From: Nocardioides bizhenqiangii
GTDB lineage: Bacteria; Actinomycetota; Actinomycetes; Propionibacteriales; Nocardioidaceae
Length of the DNA: 64,000 nt
Assembly: GCF_034661235.1 (NCBI RefSeq)
Contig: NZ_CP141059.1
Span: 1,674,001 to 1,738,000, forward strand
Reading direction: 5' to 3'
Below the pieces are notes generated by a model. That model had not been told where the DNA came from. It worked only from the letters and a program-made list of their open reading frames with translations, and searched no databases. Shown piece by piece: positions 43,174 through 52,366 of this stretch (the stretch's first letter is position 1; each line of letters opens with the position of its first letter). The translations under genes and the position numbers were made by a program.

Positions 43174-43929
43174 GTGCCGCTCTACAGTGACGAGGCGATC
43201 GTCCTCCGTACCCACAAGCTGGGCGAGGCCGACCGCATCATCACGCTGCTCACCCGTCAGCACGGCCGCGTACGTGCGGTGGCGAAGGGCGTCCGTCGTA
43301 CCACCTCGCGCTTCGGCTCCCGGCTCGAGCCGTTCACCCACGTCGACCTCCAGCTCGCCGAGGGACGCAACCTCGACACGATCACGCAGGCCGACACGCG
43401 GGGGGCGTACGCCGCCGCCGTCGGCGCCGACTACGAGCGCTACACGGCGGGCACCGCAATGCTCGAGACCGCCGAGCGGCTGGTGGTCGAGGAGCGTGAG
43501 CCGGCCGTCCAGCAGTTCCTGCTGCTGCTCGGTGCGCTGAAGGCGATGGCGTCGGGGGAGCGGCGGTCCGGGCACGTGCTCGACTCCTACCTGCTGCGCT
43601 CGCTGGCCGTTGCCGGCTACGCCCCGTCCTGTGTCGACTGCGCCCACTGCGGCCGCGCGCCCGGGCCGAGCTCCGACGGCGGGACAGGTAGCCACCGGTG
43701 GTTCAACCCGGCGATGGGCGGCGTGCTGTGCGCGACCTGCCGGATCCCGGGCTCCGCGAGCCCGGCACCCGAGACCCTCGCGCTGCTGGGCGGGCTGCTC
43801 GCGGGCGACTGGCCGGTCGTCGAGGCCGCCGAGCCCCGCCACCTCCGCGAGGCGAGCGGGCTGGTCGCGGCGTTCGTCCAGTGGCAGCTGGAGCGGGGCC
43901 TGAAGTCGCTGGCGTACGTCGAGCGCTGA
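43174..43929 (+). CDS. recO: DNA repair protein RecO
   Basis: 251 residues from the GTG at 43174. The N-terminal OB-fold begins PLYSDEAIVLRTHKLGEADRIITLLTRQHGRVRAVAKG. The C-terminal part has the zinc-finger Cys residues CVDCAHCG and CATC. RecO loads RecA on SSB-coated DNA with RecR. It precedes uppS, a typical actinobacterial pairing, with 29 bp between. Confidence 0.95.
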   Translation: MPLYSDEAIVLRTHKLGEADRIITLLTRQHGRVRAVAKGVRRTTSRFGSRLEPFTHVDLQLAEGRNLDTITQADTRGAYAAAVGADYERYTAGTAMLETAERLVVEEREPAVQQFLLLLGALKAMASGERRSGHVLDSYLLRSLAVAGYAPSCVDCAHCGRAPGPSSDGGTGSHRWFNPAMGGVLCATCRIPGSASPAPETLALLGGLLAGDWPVVEAAEPRHLREASGLVAAFVQWQLERGLKSLAYVER

Positions 43930-43958
43930 CGACTCCGGCAGCCCACTAGCCTTCATCC

Positions 43959-44759
43959 GTGCGCAGCACCCGCCGAACCGCCAACTCGCGACGCGAGCCG
44001 CGACCGCCGACGCCGCATCCCTCGGGCGCGCGACCGCCGGCGATCCCCGCGGAGCTGGTCCCGGAACACGTCGCGATCGTGATGGACGGCAACGGGCGGT
44101 GGGCAAAGGAGCGGGGGCTGCCGCGCACCAGGGGCCACGAGCAGGGTGAGCACTCGCTCTTCGACGTCGTCGAGGGTGCGATCGAGATCGGGGTGAAGGC
44201 GGTCTCGGCCTACGCGTTCTCCACCGAGAACTGGTCGCGGAGTCCGGACGAGGTCAAGTTCCTCATGGGGTTCAACCGCGACGTGATCCGCCGTCGTCGC
44301 GACGAGATGCACGAGCTGGGGGTGCGGGTGCGCTGGGCGGGCAGGGCACCGCGGCTGTGGAAGTCGGTGATCAAGGAGCTCCAGGTCGCCGAGGAGATGA
44401 CCCAGCACAACGACGTCCTGACGCTGACCATGTGCGTCAACTACGGCGGCCGGTCCGAGCTCGGTGACGCCGCCCGGGCGCTGGCGAAGGACGTCGCGGC
44501 CGGCCGCGTCAACCCCGACAAGGTCACCGACGCCACGCTCGGTCGCTACCTCTACGTCCCCGAGCTGCCCGACGCCGACCTGATCTGGCGGACGTCGGGG
44601 GAGCAACGGCTCTCGAACTTCATGCTCTACCAGGCGGCGTACGCCGAGCTCGTCTTCACCGACGTGCTGTGGCCCGACGTCGACCGACGGTACCTGTGGC
44701 AGGCGCTCGACATCTACGCGCGGCGCGACCGGCGGTACGGCGGCGCCGAGGACGTCTAG
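43959..44759 (+). CDS. uppS: Isoprenyl (undecaprenyl-type) diphosphate synthase
   Basis: 266 residues, GTG start. VAIVMDGNGRWAKERGLPRTRGH is the cis-prenyltransferase signature with the catalytic Asp, and YAFSTENWSRSPDEV and LIWRTSGEQRLSNFMLYQAAYAELVF follow. It makes the C50/C55 lipid carrier for peptidoglycan. The N-terminal 35 residues are basic and Pro-rich. Its stop codon lies in the left arm of a palindromic element. Confidence 0.95.
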   Translation: MRSTRRTANSRREPRPPTPHPSGARPPAIPAELVPEHVAIVMDGNGRWAKERGLPRTRGHEQGEHSLFDVVEGAIEIGVKAVSAYAFSTENWSRSPDEVKFLMGFNRDVIRRRRDEMHELGVRVRWAGRAPRLWKSVIKELQVAEEMTQHNDVLTLTMCVNYGGRSELGDAARALAKDVAAGRVNPDKVTDATLGRYLYVPELPDADLIWRTSGEQRLSNFMLYQAAYAELVFTDVLWPDVDRRYLWQALDIYARRDRRYGGAEDV

Positions 44760-44920
44760 GAGTGCGCTGAACAATCCGGCCGTCGCGAGCGGCGCATCCG
44801 CGGGATGCTCCGCAAGGCGCGGTCGCGACGGCGCTGTAGGCCCATCTCCGAGCGGCCGCAACGCCGCGGAGCGCCCGCGGGGCGTCGCGCAGCAGGTCGG
44901 ATTGTTCAGCGGGCTCCTAG
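44756..44920. repeat. MITE-like 165-bp element with 26-bp terminal inverted repeats
   Basis: The left end (44756-44781) contains CTAGGAGTGCGCTGAACAAT and the right end (44895-44920) its inverse, with 23 of 26 positions pairing. An inner perfect 9-bp inverted repeat CCGTCGCGA/TCGCGACGG is at 44780-44788 and 44823-44831. It carries no gene and is very GC-rich and foldable. It supplies the uppS stop codon and may also terminate that transcript. Confidence 0.75.
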
Positions 44921-45003
44921 ATCCGGCCCCCTCCCAACGGCTGTGCCGGACCCCGACCAAAGTTCGTTGTCCCGCGGGCCCTGAGCCGCATAGCGTCGGT
45001 CGC

Positions 45004-45936
45004 GTGGGCGAGGTCGTGATCCGGGCACGGGACCTGCGGATGCGGTACGGCACGAAGGACGTGCTCACTGGCGTCGACCTCGACCTGCGAGCAGGCGAGG
45101 TCGTCTGCCTGCTCGGGCCGAACGGCGCCGGGAAGACGACCACGATCGAGATCCTCGAAGGGTTCCGGATCCGCTCGGCGGGTGAGGTCGAGGTCCTCGG
45201 CCAGGACCCGGCCACGGCGAGCGAGGACTGGCGCGCTCGGACCGGCGTCGTCCTCCAGTCCTGGCGCGACCATCCGCGATGGACCCCTCGCCGGTTGCTC
45301 ACCCAGCTCGGTGAGTACTACCGGCCGTACGCGACCCCCGACCGGCAGCGACCGCACGACATCGACGACCTGCTCGAGACTGTCGGGTTGAGCCAGCTCG
45401 CGGACCAGAAGATCAACACCCTGTCGGGAGGTCAGCGCCGCCGGCTCGACGTCGCGATCGGGATCGTCGGTCGCCCCGAGCTGCTGTTCCTCGACGAGCC
45501 GACGGCTGGGTTCGACCCGCAGGCTCGCCGCGAGTTCCACGAGCTGATCCGTCGCCTGTCCCAGGTCGACCGCACCACGATCCTGCTCACCACGCACGAC
45601 CTGGACGAGGCCGAGCGGCTCGCGACCCGGGTCCTGGTGCTCGCCGGCGGCCGGATCGTCGCCGATGACACGGTCTCCGGGCTCGCGGACCGCGTCGAAG
45701 GGGAGACCGAGGTGCGGTGGCGCCAGGGGGGCACCGCCCACACCGAGCGCGTGCCCGACGGCACCGCATTCGTGCGCGAGCTGTTCGCCCGGTCGGGCGA
45801 GGAGGTCCACGACCTCGAGGTACGCCGTTCGAGCCTCGAGGACGCCTACCTCGCGCTCGTCCAGCAGCACGAGGCCGGGCACGAGGACGCCGCCGCCCGA
45901 TTGTTCTCGGCCACGACAGCGGAGGTGGAGCCATGA
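45004..45936 (+). CDS. ABC exporter ATP-binding protein
   Basis: 310 residues from the GTG at 45004. Walker A GPNGAGKTTT, signature LSGGQRRRLDVA, Walker B LLFLDEPTAGFDP and the H-loop TTHDLDEAERLA are all intact. The C-terminal ~80 residues are those of DrrA/CcmA-type drug or lipid exporters. It pairs with the next gene (ATGA overlap). Substrate unknown. Confidence 0.93.
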   Translation: MGEVVIRARDLRMRYGTKDVLTGVDLDLRAGEVVCLLGPNGAGKTTTIEILEGFRIRSAGEVEVLGQDPATASEDWRARTGVVLQSWRDHPRWTPRRLLTQLGEYYRPYATPDRQRPHDIDDLLETVGLSQLADQKINTLSGGQRRRLDVAIGIVGRPELLFLDEPTAGFDPQARREFHELIRRLSQVDRTTILLTTHDLDEAERLATRVLVLAGGRIVADDTVSGLADRVEGETEVRWRQGGTAHTERVPDGTAFVRELFARSGEEVHDLEVRRSSLEDAYLALVQQHEAGHEDAAARLFSATTAEVEP

Positions 45937-46784
45937 GCCCGACCGTTCACGCCGTACGGATCGGTGTCCGCCGGGGGCTGCGGGAGTTCTGGCAGAGCGT
46001 GCGGAGCACCCAGGACCAGGGGTTCTACCTGTTCACCGGGATCCTCACGGTCGGCTACCTCTTCCTCCGTCGCAACACGGAGGTCGAGGGCACCGATCTG
46101 TTGCTCCCGTCGGTCGCCCTGCCGAGCCTGCTGGGCCTGCTGGTCGCGTTCGGCGTCGTGATCGGTCCCGCCTACGCGCTGGCGATGGAGAAGGAGGACG
46201 GGACCCTCCTGCGCCACAAGGCGGTGCCGCACGGGCTCAAGGGCTACTTCGCGGGGCAGCTGACCTTCCAGTCCCTCTCCCTCGTCCCGCAGATGCTCGT
46301 CATCCTGGTGCCGAGCTTCTTGCTGTTCGACGACCTGATGGCCGCGCCGTCAGGATGGCTCACGGTCGCGTGGGTGCTGGGACTCGGGATGATGGCAACG
46401 ATGCCGATCGGCATGGCCATCGGCGCGCTGGTGCCGAGCAGCCAGAAGGTCGGCACCTGGGGGATGTTGCCGGTGATGGTGCTCGCCGGCACCTCCGGGA
46501 TCTTCTACCCGGTGCAGCGGTTGTGGGACTGGGTGGAGGTCGTCGTCCAGGTCTTCCCGCTCTACTGGATCGGCCTCGGGATGCGCTCGGCGTTCCTGCC
46601 GGACTCGGCTGCGGCGGTCGAGGCCGGCGGCAGCTGGCGTACGCTCGAGACCGTCGCTGTTCTGGGCGTCTGGGCGGTCGCGGGTGCACTCGTGACACCG
46701 GTGCTCCTCCGCCGGATGGCCCGCCGCCAGACCGGGTCGCAGGTGGAGGCGGCCCGCGACGCGGCGGTGCAGTGGGTGAAGTGA
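45933..46784 (+). CDS. ABC-2 type transporter permease
   Basis: 283 residues with six predicted membrane helices; ALAMEKEDGTLLRHKAVPHGLKGYFAGQLTF is the conserved cytoplasmic part after helix 2 of ABC-2 permeases. The ATG overlaps the ATPase stop as ATGA, so the two are made together as an exporter. Confidence 0.92.
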   Translation: MSPTVHAVRIGVRRGLREFWQSVRSTQDQGFYLFTGILTVGYLFLRRNTEVEGTDLLLPSVALPSLLGLLVAFGVVIGPAYALAMEKEDGTLLRHKAVPHGLKGYFAGQLTFQSLSLVPQMLVILVPSFLLFDDLMAAPSGWLTVAWVLGLGMMATMPIGMAIGALVPSSQKVGTWGMLPVMVLAGTSGIFYPVQRLWDWVEVVVQVFPLYWIGLGMRSAFLPDSAAAVEAGGSWRTLETVAVLGVWAVAGALVTPVLLRRMARRQTGSQVEAARDAAVQWVK

Positions 46785-46878
46785 GGGCTGGTCCGGAGGG
46801 ATGAAACTCGGTCTCGGCCGGAACGAATCACCCCAGATCTCCGGACGGCGGGCGCCCGGTCGCCGTACGCTTCGCGCC

Positions 46879-47697
46879 ATGCATCCCACCCGACTCGCTG
46901 GTCTGGTCGCGCTCGCTCTGGTCGGTCCTCTCTCGCTCGCCGGCTGTGGCGGAGATGACGACGACAGCGCATCCGACCCCGAGACCGTCGCCACCGTCAC
47001 GGTGCCCCCGTCCCCGGCCGCATCCGAGACGACCACCACGACGGAGCCTCCGACGGAGTCGGTCACGACCGACACGACAGACACGACCGAGTCGATGACG
47101 ATCGCCCCCACCGGCACCGTCGACGAGGAGGAGCTCGCGGGGGACATCGACAGCGCCGTGGCCATCACCGACGACTGGTGGCAGCGGCACTGGAAGGACT
47201 ACTTCACCGGTCGTTACACACCGCCGAACGTCGTCGGCCTCTACGACGGCTACGACGAGGCGAGCGCGCCGACCTGCTTCGGTGAGTCGCTCCCGCCGGG
47301 CAACGCGTTCTACTGCCCGGACGGCGACTACGTCGCGTGGGACAAGACGCTGCTCGAGCTCGGCTACGAGATCGGTGATGCCTGGCCCTACCTGATCATC
47401 GCCCACGAATGGGGCCACGCGATCCAGGCCGACCTCTCGATGGAGCTGCAGTCCGAGAAGTACGAGCTGCAGGCCGACTGCCTCGCTGCCGCCGTGCTCT
47501 ACGGACAGGAGGCTGACGGCAACCTGACCTTCGAGGACGGCGATGAGAAGGAGATCGTCGACGGCCTCAACTTCATCGCCGACGAGGTGCCGTGGGGCAT
47601 GAGCGGCGACCACGGCGACTCGTTCCAGCGGATCGAGGCGTTCAACCTCGGTCGCACCGCCGGCGTGCCCGGCTGCCTCCCCGGCATGACCAACTGA
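46879..47697 (+). CDS. Zinc metallopeptidase-like lipoprotein
   Basis: 272 residues from the ATG at 46879. Signal peptide with lipobox SLAGC, then an acidic/Thr-rich linker to about residue 75. The domain carries the HExxH motif HEWGHAIQAD and a downstream ELQADCLA, the glutamate-zincin pattern of the neutral zinc metallopeptidase group (YpfJ-like). Two Cys pairs suggest disulfides. Secreted and membrane-anchored; substrate unknown. Confidence 0.87.
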   Translation: MHPTRLAGLVALALVGPLSLAGCGGDDDDSASDPETVATVTVPPSPAASETTTTTEPPTESVTTDTTDTTESMTIAPTGTVDEEELAGDIDSAVAITDDWWQRHWKDYFTGRYTPPNVVGLYDGYDEASAPTCFGESLPPGNAFYCPDGDYVAWDKTLLELGYEIGDAWPYLIIAHEWGHAIQADLSMELQSEKYELQADCLAAAVLYGQEADGNLTFEDGDEKEIVDGLNFIADEVPWGMSGDHGDSFQRIEAFNLGRTAGVPGCLPGMTN

Positions 47698-47718
47698 CCT
47701 GGAGCAACGCCGTCCAGC

Positions 47719-48726
47719 TCAGTGCTCGTCGTAGTGGGCACCGTGCTCGGCGTGTCGGTGCCCGTCGTGCACGTAGTCGATGTGGTCGTCGTGCGGGACC
47801 GCCAGGTGCCCGCAGTCCGGACCGTGCTGGTGCGGATGGGTCTCGGTCGGCTCGTGCTCGGTCGGGCCCGCGTCCGGGAAGGGAGCTCGCAGCCGGGCCC
47901 GGTGACGGGTCCACACGCCGACCGGCCACGCGACGACGTACCCGGCGAGCGCCAGCAGCACGATGGTCGGCCCGGGCATTGCGTTGACGTCGTAGGTCGA
48001 CGCGACCGCCGCCAGCACCAGTCCGCCCACCGACGCCACGGTGCCGAGCACCATGGCGGCGGCGATGGTCGTACGGAACGATCGCGTGAGCTGCTGGGAC
48101 GTGGCGACCGGCACCACCATCAGCGCTGAGACCAGCAGCAGGCCGACCGTCCGCATGGCCACCGTCACGCTGACGGCTGCGAGCACCGCGACCAGCACGT
48201 TGTAGAAGGAGACGCGGAGGCCGGCCACCCGGGCGAAGTCCTGGTCCTGAGCGACGGCGAACAGCTGTGGCGCCAGGCCGAGGCACAGCACGATCACCAC
48301 GGCGGCCAGCACCATGGTCACGATGACGTCGTCCACCGAGATGGTCGTCAGCGAGCCGAAGAGGTAGCGCTGGAGGGTCGCGGTGCTGTTGCCGCCGATG
48401 CCGCTGATCAGGATGCCGCTGGCGAGACCGCCGTAGAAGAGCAGGGCCAGGGCAACGTCGCCGCTGGTCCGGCCGCGCTCCCGGATGATCTCGAGCAGGA
48501 CTGCGCCGCCGATGGCGACGAGCACGGCGGTCCAGGTGGGCGAGGTGCCGGTCACAAGTCCGAGCGCGACGCCGGTGACGGCCACGTGGCCGATGCCGTC
48601 ACCCATCAGCGCCAGCCGCCGCTGGACCAGGAACGTTCCCACCGCGGGAGCCGCGAGGCCGGTGAACAGCGCGGCGATGAGCGCCCGCTGCATGAATGGC
48701 TCCGAGAGCAGCTCGGCCGGGCTCAT
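47719..48726 (-). CDS. znuB: Zinc ABC transporter permease
   Basis: 335 residues with about eight membrane helices of the ABC-3 family (FMQRALIAALFTGLAAPAVGTFLVQRRLALMGDGIGHVAVTGVALG). The C-terminal ~50 residues form a His-rich tail (repeated HPHQH, HDDH, HDGHRH), unusual for the permease and presumably metal-binding in the cytoplasm. Its start overlaps the znuC stop. Last gene of the operon. Confidence 0.92.
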   Translation of the reverse strand: MSPAELLSEPFMQRALIAALFTGLAAPAVGTFLVQRRLALMGDGIGHVAVTGVALGLVTGTSPTWTAVLVAIGGAVLLEIIRERGRTSGDVALALLFYGGLASGILISGIGGNSTATLQRYLFGSLTTISVDDVIVTMVLAAVVIVLCLGLAPQLFAVAQDQDFARVAGLRVSFYNVLVAVLAAVSVTVAMRTVGLLLVSALMVVPVATSQQLTRSFRTTIAAAMVLGTVASVGGLVLAAVASTYDVNAMPGPTIVLLALAGYVVAWPVGVWTRHRARLRAPFPDAGPTEHEPTETHPHQHGPDCGHLAVPHDDHIDYVHDGHRHAEHGAHYDEH

Positions 48727-49544
48727 GTCGAGGATCCGTTCGGCCGGTCGAGCGGGGACGCGACCTGGGGGGTGTGGTCGTGAGGGGTCGTCGCGGCGTG
48801 GTGGTGGGTGTGCGGCTCGCCGAACCAGGGCTCGTGTGCCTCGTGGTCACCCAGTGGCTCGCCGTCGTAGATCACACGACCGTCGCGCATCACGACGGCC
48901 CGGTCGACGAGGGAGGCGAGCGGCCCCAGCTCATGGGTCACCAGCACGACGGTCGCCTGCCGCGCCTTGAGGGCGGCGAGCGCGCCCGCGAGCGCCTGCT
49001 GGTTCGGACGGTCGACGCCGGCCGTCGGTTCGTCGAGGAAGAACAGGTCCGGCTCGCCGGCGAGTGCGCGGGCGATGAGGACCCGCTGCTGCTGGCCGCC
49101 GGAGAGGTGGCTCACGGCGTCGCGCCCGCGATGCGCGAGGCCGACGATCTCGAGCGCCTCCTCGATCGCGGCGCGATCGGCGCGGGACAACGGCCGGAGC
49201 AGCTTGCGTCGGGTCAGTCGGCCGGCGGCGACGACCTCCCAGACCGAGGCCGGCACTCCGGAAGCCGCGGTCGCGCGCTGTGGCACGAAGCCGATCCGCT
49301 GCCACGAGCCGAAGGCGCTCAGCGGCGTGCCGTAGATCCGGACCTCGCCGCTGCTCAGCGGCCAGAGGCCCAGCAGGGCGCGGACCAACGTGGACTTGCC
49401 GGACCCGTTGGCCCCCATCAGGGCGAGGAAGTCGCCCACCTCGACCGTCAGGTCGATCCCGCGGAGCACCGGACGGCCGCCGATCTCGACCGCGCCGTCG
49501 GCGATCGATACGGCTGCCGTCCTCGAGTCGGGCGTCACGTGCAT
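48723..49544 (-). CDS. znuC: Zinc ABC transporter ATP-binding protein
   Basis: 273 residues from the ATG at 49544; a GTG at 49538 that overlaps the znuA stop as GTGA is equally likely. Walker A GANGSGKST, signature LSGGQQQRVLIARAL, Walker B LFFLDEPTAGVD and H-loop VTHEL are intact. A C-terminal His-rich extension (EPHTHHHAATTPHDH) follows the ATPase domain. It powers uptake with ZnuB. Confidence 0.93.
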   Translation of the reverse strand: MHVTPDSRTAAVSIADGAVEIGGRPVLRGIDLTVEVGDFLALMGANGSGKSTLVRALLGLWPLSSGEVRIYGTPLSAFGSWQRIGFVPQRATAASGVPASVWEVVAAGRLTRRKLLRPLSRADRAAIEEALEIVGLAHRGRDAVSHLSGGQQQRVLIARALAGEPDLFFLDEPTAGVDRPNQQALAGALAALKARQATVVLVTHELGPLASLVDRAVVMRDGRVIYDGEPLGDHEAHEPWFGEPHTHHHAATTPHDHTPQVASPLDRPNGSST

Positions 49545-50476
49545 TCGTTGGCTTTGCGGATCGCCTCGAGATTGTTCTGCATCAGTGAAAGGTAGTCCTC
49601 GTCCGAGGACGCGTCTGCCAGACCCTCGATCGGGTCGAGCGTCGCGGTGGTGAGGTCGAGGTCGGAGGCGAGACCCTCGACCAGGTCCGGCTCGAGCGGC
49701 TCGCTGAACACGGTCGTGATCCCTTCCTTCCTGATGAGCTCCTGCAGCTCGCCGATCACTGCGGGCGACGGCTCGGCGTCGGGGGAGAGGCCGACCAGTG
49801 GTGCGATGTGCACCCCGTACTTCTCGAGGTAGCCGAACGCGTCGTGCGACACGACGATGGTGTCCCGCTCGCATGCGGCGAGACCGCTGGTGAACTGACT
49901 GTCGAGCCCCTCGAGCTCGCTGCGGAGGTCGGTCGCGTTCGCCCGGTAGTCGTCGGCGTGGTCGGGGTCGATCTCGGCGAGCTCGTCGGCGACGGCGTCG
50001 GCGAGGTCGGCCACCCGCAGCGGGTCCTGCCAGAAGTGCGGGTCGGTGTCGCCGTGGTCGTGCTCCTCCTCGCCCTCGTGCTCGGCGTGCTCCTCGTGCG
50101 ACTCCTCGGCTGCGACCAGGTCGACGACGTCGGCAGCGTCGAGTGCAACACCCTCGGCGTTCTGCTCGACGGCGTCATCCACGGCGGGCTGGAAGCCATG
50201 CTCGAACACGACCAGGTCAGCGCCTGCGATCTCGGCGGTCTCGTTGACGTTGAGCTCGAGGTCGTGCGGCTCGGTCCCGGGCTGGGTCAGCAGCTCCACG
50301 TCCGCGTTGTCGCCGGCAACCCGCTCAGCGACGTACGCAAGGGGATAGAACGCGGCCGCAACGGTCACGCCGTCCTCCGCGCTGGCGCCGCCCTCGTCGA
50401 ACGCGGAGCAGCCGGCACCGGTCAGGGCGAGGACGGTCAGGGCAGGCAGGAGTACTCTGGAGCGCATGAGAATCAT
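49535..50476 (-). CDS. znuA: Zinc-binding lipoprotein of the ABC transporter
   Basis: 313 residues from the ATG at 50476, chosen because GGAG lies 6 bases upstream; an ATG three codons later lacks a ribosome site. Lipobox TGAGC. The cluster A-I family features are PLAYVAERV...NADVELLTQPGTEPHDLEL, a charged His-rich loop (HEEHAEHEGEEEHDH, about 130-145), DPHFWQDP and SHDAFGYLEKYG. It captures Zn2+ at the cell surface for ZnuBC. Confidence 0.94.
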   Translation of the reverse strand: MILMRSRVLLPALTVLALTGAGCSAFDEGGASAEDGVTVAAAFYPLAYVAERVAGDNADVELLTQPGTEPHDLELNVNETAEIAGADLVVFEHGFQPAVDDAVEQNAEGVALDAADVVDLVAAEESHEEHAEHEGEEEHDHGDTDPHFWQDPLRVADLADAVADELAEIDPDHADDYRANATDLRSELEGLDSQFTSGLAACERDTIVVSHDAFGYLEKYGVHIAPLVGLSPDAEPSPAVIGELQELIRKEGITTVFSEPLEPDLVEGLASDLDLTTATLDPIEGLADASSDEDYLSLMQNNLEAIRKANECT

Positions 50477-50481
50477 TCTCA
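50467..50481. promoter_or_regulatory. Zur-type box at the znuA start
   Basis: TGAGAATCATTCTCA is a perfect 7-1-7 palindrome matching the actinobacterial Zur box (TGAxAATxATTxTCA type). It covers the znuA start codon and the spacer to the ribosome site, so bound Zur would block transcription through the start. Confidence 0.85.
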
Positions 50482-50531
50482 ACTCCGGATCCGGTTGCGT
50501 CAATTCCGCACTGTCGCCGTAGGGTCGTCCG

Positions 50532-50849
50532 GTGCTCGTCGTCAGTCGTTTCCGCGTCCCTGCGCGGGAGGCCGACGGGATCCGCGCCCAGCTCCACGAG
50601 GCGCACGCGCTGCTCGCCGCCAAGGCCGGGTACGTCGACGGCACCCTCGGCCGCAACCTCGACGAGCCCGACCTCTGGGTGCTCGCCACCCGGTGGGACA
50701 GCGTCGGCGCCTACCGGCGGGCGCTGTCGTCGTACGACGTGAAGCTCGCCGCGGTCCCGACGCTGAGCCGGGCGATCGACGAACCCAGCGCCTACGAGGT
50801 CGTGGAACCGAACGCGGTTCTGAACGTGCAGGAACCCCGCGTAACCTAA
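50532..50849 (+). CDS. Antibiotic biosynthesis monooxygenase (ABM)-like small protein
   Basis: 105 residues, GTG start, divergent from znuA. The dimeric ferredoxin-like ABM fold is suggested by [21 protein letters not shown]...[39 protein letters not shown]. Members range from quinone monooxygenases to heme-degrading enzymes; no catalytic pattern decides here. It often lies before glyS in related genomes (from memory). Confidence 0.75.
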   Translation: MLVVSRFRVPAREADGIRAQLHEAHALLAAKAGYVDGTLGRNLDEPDLWVLATRWDSVGAYRRALSSYDVKLAAVPTLSRAIDEPSAYEVVEPNAVLNVQEPRVT

Positions 50850-50940
50850 GGGTCTCGTGACGCTCGCCAGAACGAGCTCCTCGACCAGCGAAAGAACGCT
50901 CCGCAGCCGGCGGAGTCGTCCCCATAGAGAAGGAATTGCC

Positions 50941-52338
50941 GTGGCGAAGCCGCCTCCCTCCGCCGTCGACCAGGTCGTCTCCCTCGCGAAGCGGCGAGGG
51001 TTCGTCTATCCATGCGGCGAGATCTACGGCGGTACCCGCTCGGCGTGGGACTACGGCCCGCTCGGCGTGGAGCTCAAGGACAACATCAAGCGCCAGTGGT
51101 GGAAGTCCATGGTGCAGATGCGCGACGACGTCGTCGGCCTCGACTCCTCGGTGATCCTGCCGCGGCAGACCTGGGAGGCCAGCGGCCACGTCGCGACGTT
51201 CTCCGACCCGCTGACCGAGTGCCAGTCGTGCCACAAGCGGTTCCGAGCGGACCACCTGCAGGAGGAGTACGCCGAGAAGAAGGGGATCGACGACCCCGAT
51301 TCGGTGGACCTCGCCACGCTTGCCTGCCCCAACTGCGGCACCCGCGGCGCATGGACGGAGCCGCGACAGTTCTCCGGCCTGCTGAAGACCTACCTCGGCG
51401 TGCTCGAGGACGAGAGCGGTCTGCACTACCTGCGCCCCGAGACCGCGCAGGGCATCTTCCTCAACTTCGCCAACGTGGTGACCTCGAGCCGGGTGAAGCC
51501 GCCGTTCGGCATCGCGCAGGTCGGCAAGAGCTTCCGCAACGAGATCACGCCCGGCAACTTCATCTTCCGAACCCGTGAGTTCGAGCAGATGGAGATGGAG
51601 TTCTTCGTCAAGCCCGGCGAGGACGAGGAGTGGCACCAGTACTGGATCGACGAGCGGACCCAGTGGTACGTCGACCTGGGCGTGAAGAAGGACAACCTGC
51701 GCCACTACGAGCACCCCAAGGAGAAGCTCTCCCACTACTCCAAGCGCACCGTCGACATCGAGTACCGCTTCCGGTTCGCCGGCTCCGAGTGGGGCGAGCT
51801 CGAGGGCATCGCCAACCGGACCGACTTCGACCTCTCGACCCACGCCGAGGCGTCGGGGCAGGACCTGAGCTACTTCGACCAGGCCGCCGGGGAGCGCTAC
51901 GTGCCGTACGTGATCGAGCCGGCCGCCGGTCTGTCGCGGAGCCTGATGACCTTCCTCGTCGACGCCTACGAGGAGGACGAGGCGCCGAACACCAAGGGCG
52001 GCGTCGACAAGCGCACCGTGCTGCGGCTCGACCCGCGGCTGGCACCCATCAAGGTCGCGGTGCTGCCGCTCTCCCGGAACGCGGACCTCACACCGAAGGC
52101 CAAGGACGTCGCCACCGAGCTGCGGCGCGCCTGGACGGTCGACTTCGACGACTCGGGAGCGATCGGCCGCCGCTACCGGCGCCAGGACGAGATCGGCACG
52201 CCGTACTGCGTCACCGTCGACTTCGAGACCCTCGAGGACCACGCGGTGACCGTGCGGGAGCGCGACTCCATGCAGCAGGAACGTGTCGGTCTCGACCGCC
52301 TTTCGTCCTACTTCGCCGAGCGTTTCATCGGCTCCTGA
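50941..52338 (+). CDS. glyS: Glycine--tRNA ligase (dimeric type)
   Basis: 465 residues from the GTG at 50941, with AGAAGGAA upstream. Class II motifs: motif 1 region [13 protein letters not shown], motif 2 [29 protein letters not shown], motif 3 [19 protein letters not shown] zinc-binding insertion with CQSC and CPNC lies at about 95-140. This is the single-chain alpha2 type, not the GlyQ/GlyS tetramer. Confidence 0.97.
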   Translation: MAKPPPSAVDQVVSLAKRRGFVYPCGEIYGGTRSAWDYGPLGVELKDNIKRQWWKSMVQMRDDVVGLDSSVILPRQTWEASGHVATFSDPLTECQSCHKRFRADHLQEEYAEKKGIDDPDSVDLATLACPNCGTRGAWTEPRQFSGLLKTYLGVLEDESGLHYLRPETAQGIFLNFANVVTSSRVKPPFGIAQVGKSFRNEITPGNFIFRTREFEQMEMEFFVKPGEDEEWHQYWIDERTQWYVDLGVKKDNLRHYEHPKEKLSHYSKRTVDIEYRFRFAGSEWGELEGIANRTDFDLSTHAEASGQDLSYFDQAAGERYVPYVIEPAAGLSRSLMTFLVDAYEEDEAPNTKGGVDKRTVLRLDPRLAPIKVAVLPLSRNADLTPKAKDVATELRRAWTVDFDDSGAIGRRYRRQDEIGTPYCVTVDFETLEDHAVTVRERDSMQQERVGLDRLSSYFAERFIGS

Positions 52339-52366
52339 CGTGCGGTCCACCTGCCACAATGGGCGG

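Noticed and set aside
50878..50895. Fourth copy of the TCGACAGGCTC repeat before glyS
   Set aside because: Only CTCGACCAGCGAAAG matches; the GACAGGCTC core is missing.
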